Assembly (NCBI RefSeq): GCF_000496755.2 | Contig: NZ_AYKS02000108.1 | Span: forward strand, 1 to 64,000 | Direction of reading: 5' to 3' | DNA from: Serratia sp. DD3 | GTDB taxonomy: Bacteria; Pseudomonadota; Gammaproteobacteria; Enterobacterales; Enterobacteriaceae | Length of the DNA stretch: 64,000 bases | Shown: piece by piece, positions 25,507 to 35,385 of the stretch | Layout: every line of letters begins with the position of its first letter | Numbering within the stretch: position 1 is the stretch's first letter | Translations under genes and position numbers: made by a program | The notes under the pieces: model-generated | Told to the model about the DNA's origin: nothing | The model's database searches: none | What the model saw: only the letters and a program-made list of their open reading frames with translations

Positions 25507-25785
25507 ATGACAAAACAAGCTGTTTTTACTATGAAAATTGAGCCTGAATTACGCTCGGAATTTATGGCGGCAACAAACGCTATTCATCGCCCTGCTTCAC
25601 AAGTCATGCGTGAGCTGATGCGAGAATTTATTAAAAAACAAAAAGATATGCAGGAATATAATCAATTTTTACAAGCCAAGGTTGATGCAGGGCGAGCCTC
25701 TATGCAGGCTGGAAAGGGGCGTTCTAATGATGACGTTGAAGCTAAATTTTCCGCACTGCGTAACCAACTCAAAAGCAAATCATGA
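25507..25785 (+). CDS. RHH-type antitoxin (YacA/RelB-like)
   Basis: 92 residues from the ATG at 25507, directly after a G-rich ribosome binding site. The N-terminal segment (AVFTMKIEPELRSEFMAAT) and the following helices (ASQVMRELMREFI) form a MetJ/Arc ribbon-helix-helix domain. The C-terminal half is charged and helical, as in antitoxins that wrap a toxin. The stop overlaps the toxin start by 4 bases (ATGA). It should neutralise the toxin and repress the operon through the upstream palindrome. Confidence 0.82.
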   Translation: MTKQAVFTMKIEPELRSEFMAATNAIHRPASQVMRELMREFIKKQKDMQEYNQFLQAKVDAGRASMQAGKGRSNDDVEAKFSALRNQLKSKS

Positions 25786-26066
25786 AAGTAATTTGGGCAC
25801 CTGAAGCAGAACAGGATCGTGAAGATATTTGGTATTACATTGCTGAAGATAATCCAGAGGCTGCTCTTCGGATGGATACCCTGTTCAGTGAGGCCGCTGA
25901 TAGATTATCTCGCCACCCAGAAATTGGGCGCCAAGGAACTATCGCTGGCACACGGGAACTGATTGTTCATGAAAGTTATCGGTTAGTGTATCAAATCGAA
26001 GATGACGCAGTATGGATTATAGCCTTGGTGCACACCGCTCAACGATGGCCGCCATTAGTGAAATAG
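25782..26066 (+). CDS. ParE/RelE-superfamily toxin
   Basis: A 94-residue protein of the RelE/ParE fold. Typical sequence blocks are PEAEQDREDIWYYIAEDNP, HPEIGRQG, RELIVHESYRLVYQI and the hydrophobic end ALVHTAQRWPP. It reads more like the ParE/YacB branch than RelE. ParE members poison DNA gyrase while RelE cleave mRNA; the sequence alone does not settle which. It is translationally coupled to the antitoxin gene. Confidence 0.82.
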   Translation: MKVIWAPEAEQDREDIWYYIAEDNPEAALRMDTLFSEAADRLSRHPEIGRQGTIAGTRELIVHESYRLVYQIEDDAVWIIALVHTAQRWPPLVK

Positions 26067-26202
26067 CAAGTAATGATGATGATTGCGTTCAGTCTATCCA
26101 GTAAGGCAAACTTGATACCATCTCGTTTACAGTCTCACGCAAAAATAGTTATCCCGACAGGGTATCAATGCACTTCTTACTGGCTGATTTTCTATCAACC
26201 AT

Positions 26203-26245
26203 AAAAAATGCCATTAATGATATAAAAAATCATCAATGGCATTAA
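26203..26245 (-). terminator. Rho-independent terminator of guaBA
   Basis: A 14-base imperfect stem (AATGCCATTAATGAT against ATCATCAATGGCATT) is followed on the minus strand by a run of U. It lies about 30 bases after the guaA stop. Confidence 0.75.
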
Positions 26246-26276
26246 TTTTATTAAATCAATACGTTAAGTAGACTGT

Positions 26277-27854
26277 TTATTCCCACTCAATTGTCGCTGG
26301 TGGTTTACCACTGATATCGTAAACCACACGGGAAATGCCGTTGACTTCGTTAATGATACGGTTGGAGACCCGGCCGAGGAATTCGTACGGCAGGTGTGCC
26401 CAATGCGCAGTCATAAAGTCGATGGTTTCTACTGCCCGCAGGGAAACTACCCAATCATATTTACGACCATCCCCCATGACCCCTACCGAACGCACGGGTA
26501 GGAACACGGTGAATGCCTGGCTGACCTTGTTATAGAGATCCGCTTTGTGCAGTTCTTCGATAAAAATTGCATCGGCACGGCGCAGCAGGTCGCAGTATTC
26601 TTTTTTCACTTCACCCAACACGCGCACCCCTAAACCTGGGCCAGGGAATGGGTGGCGATAAAGCATGTTGTATGGCAGACCCAGCTCCAGGCCAATCTTG
26701 CGCACTTCGTCTTTGAACAGTTCTTTCAACGGTTCAACCAGACCCAGTTTCATCTCTTTCGGCAGGCCACCCACGTTGTGGTGCGATTTGATCACATGAG
26801 CCTTGCCAGTCAGAGAAGCGGCAGATTCAATCACATCCGGGTAGATGGTGCCCTGTGCCAGCCACTTCACCTGGCTTTGTTTGCAGGCTTCTTCATCGAA
26901 CAGTTCAACAAACACCCGGCCAATAATCTTACGTTTGGCTTCTGGCTCATCAACGCCAGCCAACGCGCTCAGGAAGCGTTGTTCTGCCTGAACATGGACA
27001 ATATTCAGGCCAAAATGGTCGCCGAACATTTCCAACACCTGCTCCGCTTCGTTCAAACGCAGTAGGCCGTTATCCACAAACACACAAGTCAGGCGTTTGC
27101 CGATAGCGCGGTGTAGCAGCATGGCGGTAACCGAAGAATCCACACCACCGGACAAGCCGAGGATCACATGCTGGTCTCCTACCTGCTGGCGAATACGCTC
27201 AATGGCATCGTCAATAATGCTGGCAGGTGTCCATAACGCTTCACAACCGCAAATGTCCAATACAAAACGTTCCAGCAGGCGCTGGCCCTGGCGGGTATGG
27301 GTCACTTCCGGGTGGAACTGCACGCCATAAAAACGTTTTTCTTCATTGGCCATAATGGCAAATGGGCAGGTATCGGTACTGGCAACAGTGACAAAATCAG
27401 ACGGGATAGCCGTCACTTTGTCGCCATGGCTCATCCATACATCCAGCAATGGGTTGCCTGCCGGGCTGATGGCGTCTTCAATACCGCGAGTCAAGGCGCT
27501 GGTGCTGGTCATTTCTACCTGTGCATAGCCAAACTCACGTTCGTTTGAACCCTGTACATGGCCACCTAACTGTATCGCCATGGTCTGCATACCATAGCAA
27601 ACCCCCAGTACCGGGACTCCAGCAGTAAAAACATATTCTGGTGCGCGCGGGCTATTAAATTCAGTGGTACTTTCCGGGCCGCCAGAGAGAATAATGCCGC
27701 TCGGGTTGAATGAACGGATCTGTTCTTCGCTCACATCCCAGGCCCACAATTCACAGTAAACGCCAATTTCACGCACACGGCGTGCTATCAACTGGGTATA
27801 TTGCGAACCGAAGTCCAGGATGAGAATGCGATGCTTATGAATATTTTTTGTCAT
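26277..27854 (-). CDS. guaA: GMP synthase, glutamine-hydrolysing
   Basis: 525 residues, as in E. coli, starting at [11 protein letters not shown]. It converts XMP to GMP with ammonia from glutamine. The class I amidotransferase domain has the nucleophile in GVCYGMQ and the HPE pair in QFHPEVTH. The ATP pyrophosphatase domain has [11 protein letters not shown], and the C-terminal dimerisation domain ends in [11 protein letters not shown]. It follows guaB on the same strand after a 102-base gap and is likely co-transcribed from the PurR-controlled guaB promoter. Confidence 0.97.
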   Translation of the reverse strand: MTKNIHKHRILILDFGSQYTQLIARRVREIGVYCELWAWDVSEEQIRSFNPSGIILSGGPESTTEFNSPRAPEYVFTAGVPVLGVCYGMQTMAIQLGGHVQGSNEREFGYAQVEMTSTSALTRGIEDAISPAGNPLLDVWMSHGDKVTAIPSDFVTVASTDTCPFAIMANEEKRFYGVQFHPEVTHTRQGQRLLERFVLDICGCEALWTPASIIDDAIERIRQQVGDQHVILGLSGGVDSSVTAMLLHRAIGKRLTCVFVDNGLLRLNEAEQVLEMFGDHFGLNIVHVQAEQRFLSALAGVDEPEAKRKIIGRVFVELFDEEACKQSQVKWLAQGTIYPDVIESAASLTGKAHVIKSHHNVGGLPKEMKLGLVEPLKELFKDEVRKIGLELGLPYNMLYRHPFPGPGLGVRVLGEVKKEYCDLLRRADAIFIEELHKADLYNKVSQAFTVFLPVRSVGVMGDGRKYDWVVSLRAVETIDFMTAHWAHLPYEFLGRVSNRIINEVNGISRVVYDISGKPPATIEWE

Positions 27855-27956
27855 GTGAGGCAAATTCCAGCAACAGAAAAAAGGGCAAAAAGCACATTGA
27901 GGATGAGGAAGGAACTCCCTCCCCCCTAGGCGCTTCTTGCACGAATGGGCGAAATA

Positions 27957-29420
27957 TTAGCCCATGCGGTAATTAGGAGCTTCCTTGGTAATGGTCACAT
28001 CATGCACATGGCTTTCCTGAATACCTGCACCGCTGATGCGCACAAACTCAGCTTTGGTACGCAGTTCATCAATGGTGGCGCAACCGGTCAATCCCATACA
28101 GGAACGCAAGCCTCCCATCTGTTGGTGCACGATAGCCTTCAACATACCTTTGTAAGCCACACGGCCTTCAATACCTTCCGGTACCAGTTTATCAGCAGCG
28201 TTATCAGTCTGGAAGTAACGGTCGGAAGAACCTTTCGACATCGCCCCCAAAGAGCCCATGCCACGGTAAGATTTGAATGAACGCCCCTGATAGAGTTCGA
28301 TTTCCCCTGGCGACTCTTCTGTCCCCGCCAACATGGAACCGACCATCACGCAAGATGCGCCGGCAGCAATCGCCTTGGCAATATCACCCGAGAAGCGGAT
28401 CCCGCCATCAGCAATCACCGGGATACCACTGCCTTGCAACGCCTCTACCGCATCAGCAATCGCGGTGATCTGTGGAACCCCTACGCCAGTCACAATACGT
28501 GTGGTACAGATAGAACCTGGGCCAATCCCCACTTTTACCGCGCTAACACCGGCATCCATCAATGCTTTGGCCCCAGCGGATGTCGCCACGTTGCCGCCAA
28601 CAATTTGTAGCTCTGGGTATTTGGCGCGAGTTTCACGAATGCGTTGCAATACTCCCTCGGAATGACCATGGGAAGAGTCAATCAGCAGTACATCCACCCC
28701 GGCAGCAACCAGCGCATCAATACGTTCCTCATTGCCTGCACCGGCACCCACCGCAGCACCGACACGTAAGCGGCCATGCTCGTCTTTACAGGCATTCGGT
28801 TTACGCTCTGCTTTCTGGAAGTCTTTTACCGTGATCATACCCAGCAGACGGAAGTTATCATCCACCACGAGGGCTTTCTCGACACGCTTTTCATGCATTT
28901 TCTGCAGAACGACGTCACGTGCTTCCCCCTCTTTGACGGTCACCAAACGTTCCTTCGGTGTCATCACCGCCGTCACCGGTTGGGTCAAATCGGTAACAAA
29001 GCGGACATCCCGGCCAGTAATAATACCAACCAGTTGATTACCGTCCGTCACCACCGGATAACCGGCAAAACCGTTACGTGCGGTCAGGGCTTTCACTTCC
29101 TCCAGCGTGGTATTCGGTGTAACGGTTTGTGGGTCAGTCACCACACCGCTTTCATGCTTTTTCACGCGGCGAACTTCTTCCGCCTGACGCTCGATAGACA
29201 TATTTTTGTGAATAAAACCCAGGCCACCTTCCTGTGCCAATGCAATGGCCAGGCTGGATTCGGTAACCGTATCCATCGCTGCTGACAGCATAGGGATATT
29301 TAGGCGGATAGATTGAGTCAGTTGGGTACCAAGATCGGCAGTATTAGGCAGAACTGTGGAATGGGCTGGAACCAGGAGAACGTCGTCAAACGTCAGAGCT
29401 TCTTTAGCGATACGTAGCAT
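27957..29420 (-). CDS. guaB: Inosine-5'-monophosphate dehydrogenase
   Basis: 487 residues from the ATG at 29420 ([16 protein letters not shown]). It oxidises IMP to XMP with NAD+, the committed step to guanine nucleotides. The TIM barrel is interrupted by two CBS domains (about 93-205), and the catalytic cysteine is in GPGSICTTR. The 40 codons further upstream in the same frame are leader sequence carrying the promoter and PurR site, which supports this start. Confidence 0.97.
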   Translation of the reverse strand: MLRIAKEALTFDDVLLVPAHSTVLPNTADLGTQLTQSIRLNIPMLSAAMDTVTESSLAIALAQEGGLGFIHKNMSIERQAEEVRRVKKHESGVVTDPQTVTPNTTLEEVKALTARNGFAGYPVVTDGNQLVGIITGRDVRFVTDLTQPVTAVMTPKERLVTVKEGEARDVVLQKMHEKRVEKALVVDDNFRLLGMITVKDFQKAERKPNACKDEHGRLRVGAAVGAGAGNEERIDALVAAGVDVLLIDSSHGHSEGVLQRIRETRAKYPELQIVGGNVATSAGAKALMDAGVSAVKVGIGPGSICTTRIVTGVGVPQITAIADAVEALQGSGIPVIADGGIRFSGDIAKAIAAGASCVMVGSMLAGTEESPGEIELYQGRSFKSYRGMGSLGAMSKGSSDRYFQTDNAADKLVPEGIEGRVAYKGMLKAIVHQQMGGLRSCMGLTGCATIDELRTKAEFVRISGAGIQESHVHDVTITKEAPNYRMG

Positions 29421-29471
29421 GGGCAATATCTCACCAAGGTGGTTGGGGAAAAGATAAAATATTGCCGCTGC

Positions 29472-29497
29472 ATTATACAGAACGTAACCGATTGCCT
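29472..29497 (-). promoter_or_regulatory. guaBA promoter with PurR operator
   Basis: On the minus strand a perfect TATAAT (29472-29477) is preceded by a 16-bp PurR-like site (29482-29497) matching ACGCAAACGTTTGCGT at 12 positions. E. coli guaBA carries a PurR site at the equivalent place, so purine repression is expected. Confidence 0.7.
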
Positions 29498-29589
29498 CCA
29501 GCATTTTCTGATAAAAACTCTTGATTACCCTGCAATGCAAGGTAGTATCAACCGATTAAGTCTCTGTTTTGAAATTTGATCTGGCTCAC

Positions 29590-30972
29590 ATGTCGCTACC
29601 TACTGCACCCTCAATTTTTACCGTAAGCCGCCTTAATCAGACGGTTCGGCAACTATTGGAAATGGAAATGGGCCAGATTTGGCTCTCCGCCGAGATCTCC
29701 AACTTCTCTCAGCCCGCCTCTGGTCACTGGTATTTCACGTTGAAAGATGAGCGTGCCCAGGTGCGTTGTGCCATGTTCCGCAACAGCAACCGCCGTACTA
29801 CCTTCCGCCCGCAAAATGGCCAACAGGTTCTGGTGCGTGCCAGCATTACGTTGTATGAACCCCGTGGGGATTATCAACTGATTGCCGAAAGTATGCAGCC
29901 CGCAGGGGATGGCTTGTTACAGCAGCAATTCGAGCAGTTGAAACAGCGCCTGTCTGAAGAGGGGCTGTTTGAGCAGCAGTTTAAGCAAGCATTACCCAGC
30001 CCGGCCAAATGTGTTGGGGTGATCACGTCAGCCAGTGGTGCTGCGCTCCATGATATCCTGCAAGTATTGCAACGCCGCGATCCGTCTTTACCGGTTATCA
30101 TTTACCCCACCTCGGTACAGGGCGCGGAAGCCCCATTGCAGATTGTGAATGCCATTGAAACCGCTAACCGCCGCAACGAATGTGATGTGTTGATCGTCGG
30201 CCGTGGGGGCGGATCACTGGAGGACTTGTGGAGCTTTAACGACGAACGTGTCGCACGGGCGATCTTTGCCAGCCATATTCCCATTGTCAGTGCGGTTGGG
30301 CACGAAACCGACATCACTATCGCCGATTTTGTCGCTGATTTACGCGCTCCCACCCCTTCCGCCGCCGCCGAGTTGATCAGCCGCAATCAGTTGGAGCTAT
30401 TACGCCAATGGCAATCACAGCAGCAACGGCTGGAAATGGCTCTAGACTACTATCTGGCACAACGACAGCAGCAGTTCACCCGCCTTCATCATCGGTTGCA
30501 GCAGCAACACCCGCATTTGCGTCTGGCACGGCAACAAACGCGACTCTTTAAATTACAACAGCGCTTGCAAGAAGCCATGCAGTGGCAGTTGCGCGGCTGT
30601 TCACGCCGCAGTGAACAATTGCAACAGCGTCTGCGGCAACAACAGCCAACGGGTAGCATACACCGGTTACAGCAACGTATTCAGCAGCAGACCTATCAGT
30701 TACAGCAAGGCATGGCGCAGCAGCTTAATGCTTATCGTCAACGGTTTGGTATTGCTTGCAGCCAGTTGGAAGCCGTCAGCCCACTGGCCACTTTGTCTCG
30801 TGGCTATAGCGTAACGCAAACACCGGGTGGTGATTTACTGAAAACCACCAAGCAGGCGCAAGTGGGTGAGTTAGTGAAAACACAGTTGCAGGATGGTTGG
30901 CTGGAAAGCGAGATAAAAACCATCAACGTCACCAAGAAGCAACGTGGTAAAGGTAGCGAGCGGCGTGAATAG
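29590..30972 (+). CDS. xseA: Exodeoxyribonuclease VII large subunit
   Basis: 460 residues from the ATG at 29590 ([17 protein letters not shown]), the start used by homologues; a TTG at 29569 is in frame but less likely. XseA with XseB degrades single-stranded DNA in both directions. An N-terminal OB fold (about 8-105) is followed by the catalytic domain with [16 protein letters not shown] and AVGHETD, and a long Gln/Leu-rich coiled coil (about 270-400) that holds the small subunits. It is divergent from guaB. Confidence 0.96.
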   Translation: MSLPTAPSIFTVSRLNQTVRQLLEMEMGQIWLSAEISNFSQPASGHWYFTLKDERAQVRCAMFRNSNRRTTFRPQNGQQVLVRASITLYEPRGDYQLIAESMQPAGDGLLQQQFEQLKQRLSEEGLFEQQFKQALPSPAKCVGVITSASGAALHDILQVLQRRDPSLPVIIYPTSVQGAEAPLQIVNAIETANRRNECDVLIVGRGGGSLEDLWSFNDERVARAIFASHIPIVSAVGHETDITIADFVADLRAPTPSAAAELISRNQLELLRQWQSQQQRLEMALDYYLAQRQQQFTRLHHRLQQQHPHLRLARQQTRLFKLQQRLQEAMQWQLRGCSRRSEQLQQRLRQQQPTGSIHRLQQRIQQQTYQLQQGMAQQLNAYRQRFGIACSQLEAVSPLATLSRGYSVTQTPGGDLLKTTKQAQVGELVKTQLQDGWLESEIKTINVTKKQRGKGSERRE

Positions 30973-30976
30973 CAGT

Positions 30977-31009
30977 AGCCCCTGCCGTTTTTAAATAACG
31001 GCAGGGGCT
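30977..31009. terminator. Hairpin between convergent xseA and the GH31 gene
   Basis: A perfect 13-base stem (AGCCCCTGCCGTT and AACGGCAGGGGCT) with a 7-base loop lies between the two stop codons. It can serve both directions, though no strong U-run follows on either strand. Confidence 0.65.
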
Positions 31010-31017
31010 AACATCAA

Positions 31018-33381
31018 TTACAACGTATAGCTATTACAGCGAGCGCCATTAACCCACAGCTCACGGGTTTCACCCGCAGGCAAAACAATATTCAGCGTTT
31101 GCCATGTTGGCTTGAACTGGCCTTCAGTGGTAAAGGTCAACTCAATACGTTGGTTATCAGTCACTGCCTGCCAACGCAGCCACAACGCATTGCCTTGCTG
31201 CCAACCATGGCTCTCGCCATCATCTTCAAATAGCAGCCCCGCAGAACGCCCGGTGCCCTTGGTTGGGAACAGCCGCAGTTCACGGTAATTATCGGCAGCA
31301 ATATCCACATGGCCCAAGTAGTGAGAAATCGGTAATCCGGCCCCAGCACGTACCAGCAACGGTAAGCGTTCCAAAGGCGCATCCACCACAATAGTCTGAC
31401 CACCGCTATACCACTGACCGCTGTAGAAGCAGTACCAGCCATCGGTGTTATCCGGTAGATACACCTCACGCTGACGTTGCCCAGGTTCAACCACACTAGC
31501 TACCAGCAGGTCACGGCCCATTAAGAAGTCATCCGTCTCACGCAGTGTATTCTGGTCATGTTCATGGTCGAGGAAGGTGGGACGTAACATCGGTTCATCA
31601 TCTGCGCTAGCCTGCCACAACAGGGTGTAGAAGTACGGCATCAGTTGATAACGCAGATTAATCGCGTCACGAATCATCGGCGTTGACGTTGGGTACATCC
31701 ATGGCTCGTTCACCGTCGCATCATCATTCCATGAATGGATGGTGAAACGGGGATGCATCACACCATTTTGTACCCAGCGTACAAACAGTTCTGCATCGGG
31801 TTTATCACCAGAGAACCCGCCCACATCGTGCCCAACGTTATATAACCCGGATAAACTCATGCCCACCCCCATACGGATGTTGTAACGCAGAGTTTGCCAA
31901 TTGGTACGGTTATCACCACTCCAGGTCTGCACGTAGCGTTGCATCCCCGCACAACCAGAACGGGAAATCAGGTAAGGACGCAAGTTTGGTGCGAACTGTT
32001 GCTGTGCTTCCATTGACGCGCGCATCATCAGTAACGGCATCACCGGGCGAATATGTTTGATGGCAATCGGTTTGCCAAAACCGTAGCAGCGTGCCTCACC
32101 ATCCCACACTTCATATTCGTTGTTATCGTTCCAGGTGGAGTCGATGCCCATTTCCAGCAACTGTTCGGTAACCCCTTTCTGCCACCAGCGCACCGTTTCA
32201 GGATTGGTAAAGTCCAGGTGTGAACCTTCATCATCCCAGAACACTGAACGTTCAGGCGTGTCGCTTTGCGAGTCACGGATAAACAAGCCCTGGTCAGCCA
32301 CCTGCTGATATTGCGGGTGATCCTGTAGCAAGCAAGGTTTGATATTGGCCGCCAGTTTTAACCCAGCATCATGGAATGCTTTGCTAAGCATTTTCGGCTG
32401 CGGCACTTTGTCGTAGTTCCAGTTAAAGACATAACGCTTGTTATTAATCGAGGTATAACCGGAAGAGAGCTGGAACGAATCACAAGGGATCGCATGTTCA
32501 CGGCATAACTTAATAAACTGCTGCAGCTGATGTTGAGCATCTGGGGCATCGGTGTAATGCATGGTGGAACCGCTGTAACCCAAACTCCACTTCGGCCCAA
32601 ACAGGGTTTTACCGGTCAAGCGGACAAAGGCTTTGGTGACATCCAATACTTTAGGCCCGAGGAACATATAATAATCCAGGTCCCCAGCTTCAGCCTGATA
32701 ACGGCGATAAGCCAAGTGATAGTTGTCGAGCTCATTACCTAAATCCAACCAGCAACTGCTCAGGTTGTCATAGAACAAACCAAAGCTGACATCATCACGG
32801 CGAGTAATGGTGAAGGGAATATGTTTGTACAGTGGGTCGGTACTGGCTGCGTTATAACCCATCGCATCCAGATTGCGCATCTCAAAACGGCGCCCTGTCC
32901 GCTCCAAGTCCCCAGCTTTTTCCCCAAGCCCGTAGTAACGCTCATTTTTGTAACGGCGCTGATAATGCGCGACACCGTCACCATGAGCGTTGAGCAGATA
33001 AGCGCTGGTTGGGCGGTCAGCCGCCAACGGTTGCCACTCACCGGCATCATTGCAATATTCCCACTCCAGCCACAGTGGCTGGTGTACCGTAACACGCAGT
33101 TTCGCGGTGGCGACGGTCAGGCTTTCCTTATGCTGTTGCAACTGATAACCCGGTAAGTTAAAGCCGTCCACACTCTGGCGATCACGCCCTTGCCAAGGGA
33201 CATCTTGTTGCGGTGCAATGCTCCAGGTACGATCCAGCGCCAGCTCACCGTGGCGCTTAATCAGTACGCGAAATAGATTGTTTTCCAGTACATACAGACA
33301 CAACAGATGCTGTTTATCGACCAGCAGTTCAATACGGTCGGCATATTGCCCGGCTAGCGTCCAAGTTTTTAACGTTTTCAT
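31018..33381 (-). CDS. Glycoside hydrolase family 31 alpha-glucosidase/alpha-xylosidase
   Basis: 787 residues with the GH31 layout: an N-terminal beta-sandwich with galactose-mutarotase-like fold (1-245), a TIM barrel from about 260 (FGPKWSLGYSGSTMHYTD) and C-terminal beta domains. The catalytic nucleophile is the first Asp in STWNDNNEYE; the acid/base is probably the Asp in WSGDNRTNW. WNDNNE places it nearer to alpha-glucosidases (WNDMNEP) than to YicI-type xylosidases. It has no signal peptide, so it acts in the cytoplasm on imported oligosaccharides, but no transporter gene is adjacent. The divergent LacI-family gene is its likely repressor. Confidence 0.85.
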   Translation of the reverse strand: MKTLKTWTLAGQYADRIELLVDKQHLLCLYVLENNLFRVLIKRHGELALDRTWSIAPQQDVPWQGRDRQSVDGFNLPGYQLQQHKESLTVATAKLRVTVHQPLWLEWEYCNDAGEWQPLAADRPTSAYLLNAHGDGVAHYQRRYKNERYYGLGEKAGDLERTGRRFEMRNLDAMGYNAASTDPLYKHIPFTITRRDDVSFGLFYDNLSSCWLDLGNELDNYHLAYRRYQAEAGDLDYYMFLGPKVLDVTKAFVRLTGKTLFGPKWSLGYSGSTMHYTDAPDAQHQLQQFIKLCREHAIPCDSFQLSSGYTSINNKRYVFNWNYDKVPQPKMLSKAFHDAGLKLAANIKPCLLQDHPQYQQVADQGLFIRDSQSDTPERSVFWDDEGSHLDFTNPETVRWWQKGVTEQLLEMGIDSTWNDNNEYEVWDGEARCYGFGKPIAIKHIRPVMPLLMMRASMEAQQQFAPNLRPYLISRSGCAGMQRYVQTWSGDNRTNWQTLRYNIRMGVGMSLSGLYNVGHDVGGFSGDKPDAELFVRWVQNGVMHPRFTIHSWNDDATVNEPWMYPTSTPMIRDAINLRYQLMPYFYTLLWQASADDEPMLRPTFLDHEHDQNTLRETDDFLMGRDLLVASVVEPGQRQREVYLPDNTDGWYCFYSGQWYSGGQTIVVDAPLERLPLLVRAGAGLPISHYLGHVDIAADNYRELRLFPTKGTGRSAGLLFEDDGESHGWQQGNALWLRWQAVTDNQRIELTFTTEGQFKPTWQTLNIVLPAGETRELWVNGARCNSYTL

Positions 33382-33784
33382 ATCAATCCAACTTAGAGAG
33401 TAGGTGAAGGTTTTTTGCCACGTTCCGCGATCAAACCAACCAGGTCAAAAAGCCCATGGCAACAATGCGTTTTTCCGCTGCAGTCACGGTTAATTTCACC
33501 GGTACTGGCAGCATTTTTGTGGCGAATCGCAAAGAGATAGCACCACTTTTTCTACCAGGCTTTGATTTAATCGCATTTAAAATGCCATTCAGTCTCAAAA
33601 CCCGGGCTGAGAAATTTAGCCTTCCAAATAGACTAACCAGTGAGGTCTATGAGTGAAATAGTAATTTTTGCAAAAATTCTCACAAATCAAGTAAAGTATT
33701 GCCATCGTGCTTATAACCCACTTTTTTATAATGAATTATTTTTGTGAAAATATTTTCATCAACTAATTTGAGCGGAATCACAAA
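33382..33784. promoter_or_regulatory. Divergent control region between the GH31 gene and the LacI-type regulator
   Basis: About 400 bases with no convincing gene. A perfect 14-bp palindrome TGAAAATATTTTCA (33745-33758) sits 27 bases before the regulator start and is a candidate LacI-family operator. TTTGTGA half-sites around 33741 and, inverted, near 33680 could be CRP-like, but neither is a full match. Confidence 0.5.
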
Positions 33785-34867
33785 ATGAATGGAAAATTAA
33801 AAATACAAGAAATCGCCCGGCAAACTGGGCTTTCCATCAGTACCGTGTCACGTGTATTGGCAGGGAAATCCAATACCAGCCCTAAAGCTCGGCAACAGGT
33901 GCTGGCCTGTGCCCAACAAAATGGTATTTTGCAGGGGATCTCCAACGGCAGGTTGATGTTGAATAACCTGGCGGTGTTTGCCCCACAACGTGCTTTTGAT
34001 GTGCGTAGCGACATTTTCTACTACAAAGTGATCCAGGGAATAGCTAGCGCACTGGCTGAACATGATGTCAGGATCCGCTATTACGGGTTGGAGGAGGAAC
34101 AAAGCAACAGTGCTCTATTTCTAGAGAAAATGAACGATCCGCAAACGGAAGCGGTGTTACTGATCGGTATTGATGATGAACATATCCATACGCTGGCGGC
34201 CGATCTGAATAAACCCTGTATTCTGATCAATTGCAGTGACCACCAGATGCGCCTGGATAGTGTTTCCCCTGATCATCAATTAATTGGCGAGTACTCTGCC
34301 AACTATCTGTTCCAGCAAGGGCATAGCCGCATTCTCAATCTGCAATGCTTGCGGCGTAATACCATGGAACTCCGTCTGGTAGGGATCAAGCAGGCTTATG
34401 CGCGGCATAATGTTCCCTTTATTGATAGTCAGCATCTGGTCACCACCTCTGGCTTTGGTAGTGAAGAGGCGGAACAGGCAGTAACCACATTTATCAATGG
34501 GATTAGCGACCCGGCACAATTGCCCACAGCCATTCTGGTGGGTGGTGACTATATGGCGGTGGGCGCAGTAAACGCGATCGAAAAGATGAATATCAATGTG
34601 CCGAGAAAAATTTCCGTTATGAGTACCGACGGTTTCAACCTGGCTGAGGTCCATAATATTGCGCTGACCTCGGTCCATGTTCCTCGCGATGAACTGGGTG
34701 CTGAAGCGATTGCACTATTACAGCGGCGGATGTTACGCCCAAATGCTCCCCCCTGCAATTTGTTACTGCACGGGCGTTTGGTGGTGCGGGATTCGGTAAA
34801 ACGCCTGAGCCCGAATAAAGTATCACCTGCAGTGAGTACCCACCATAATCGGCTCTACGATGACTAA
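33785..34867 (+). CDS. LacI-family transcriptional regulator
   Basis: 360 residues. The N-terminal helix-turn-helix (KIQEIARQTGLSISTVSRVL) is followed by the hinge and a periplasmic-binding-protein-like sugar sensor domain (about 60-345) of the EbgR/GalR type. It is divergent from the GH31 glycosidase gene and is probably its local sugar-responsive repressor. The effector is not evident. Its stop codon directly abuts the interspersed repeat at 34867. Confidence 0.88.
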   Translation: MNGKLKIQEIARQTGLSISTVSRVLAGKSNTSPKARQQVLACAQQNGILQGISNGRLMLNNLAVFAPQRAFDVRSDIFYYKVIQGIASALAEHDVRIRYYGLEEEQSNSALFLEKMNDPQTEAVLLIGIDDEHIHTLAADLNKPCILINCSDHQMRLDSVSPDHQLIGEYSANYLFQQGHSRILNLQCLRRNTMELRLVGIKQAYARHNVPFIDSQHLVTTSGFGSEEAEQAVTTFINGISDPAQLPTAILVGGDYMAVGAVNAIEKMNINVPRKISVMSTDGFNLAEVHNIALTSVHVPRDELGAEAIALLQRRMLRPNAPPCNLLLHGRLVVRDSVKRLSPNKVSPAVSTHHNRLYDD

Positions 34868-35072
34868 TATACCCGTCGCCAATCAAACTACAGCGGTGTT
34901 GGCTGCAGTTACTCGCTTCATCCATGAGGCTCGCCCCTTTCGGGGCCGCTGCAAGCAGCGTTCAAATCCGCTCCAGGCGGATTTGTCGCTCACCCGAATC
35001 ACTTACTCTAGTAAGCTCATCGGGATTCGTTCAGTGGCCGCCTACCTGCAAATTGATTGAACTTGGGTATAT
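34867..35072. repeat. Interspersed repeat with imperfect terminal inverted repeats, copy 1
   Basis: This 206-bp element fills the gap between the stop codons of the LacI-type gene and yfgJ. Its ends are imperfect inverted repeats: ATATACCCGTCGCCAATCAA at the left against the complement of the right end, ATATACCCAAGTTCAATCAA. Inside are hairpins such as AAATCCGC/GCGGATTT and CTTACT/AGTAAG. A shorter relative lies inverted at 52459-52584 with the same two ends. It looks like a non-coding MITE-like or palindromic repeat family. No protein is encoded. Confidence 0.7.
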
Positions 35073-35074
35073 TC

Positions 35075-35296
35075 TCAGCGGGGTTGGTAGCTGAACTTCA
35101 CGCGCTTTTTTGAAATCAAGCCATGGCCCTGTTGGCATAAGTAGTCCACCGCCCCACACGCCTTCAATTGCTGCAACGGTTGCCCGCAGTCGGGGCATTC
35201 AGCAATCTGCCGATAGTGACGTTGGCAGATTTGACAATGATAATCGCCGTCGACCCAATTCATCGGCTGGCCACAAGCGGGGCATAAAGCGTCCAT
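35075..35296 (-). CDS. yfgJ: Zinc-ribbon protein YfgJ
   Basis: 73 residues with four CxxC-type zinc knuckles or parts of them: C5/C8, C21/C24, C34/C37, plus C47 and C54. This matches the short DUF1407 protein YfgJ found between xseA and der in E. coli, and the same neighbourhood applies here. The function is unknown. It is probably a cytoplasmic structural zinc protein. Confidence 0.85.
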   Translation of the reverse strand: MDALCPACGQPMNWVDGDYHCQICQRHYRQIAECPDCGQPLQQLKACGAVDYLCQQGHGLISKKRVKFSYQPR

Positions 35297-35385
35297 TTTT
35301 CCTCCTGGTTTACCAATACATCACCACGCCAGCAATCACCGCAAGACTCATGGTGTCGTTCAACGCAACGCTATCAGGCTAAAAG

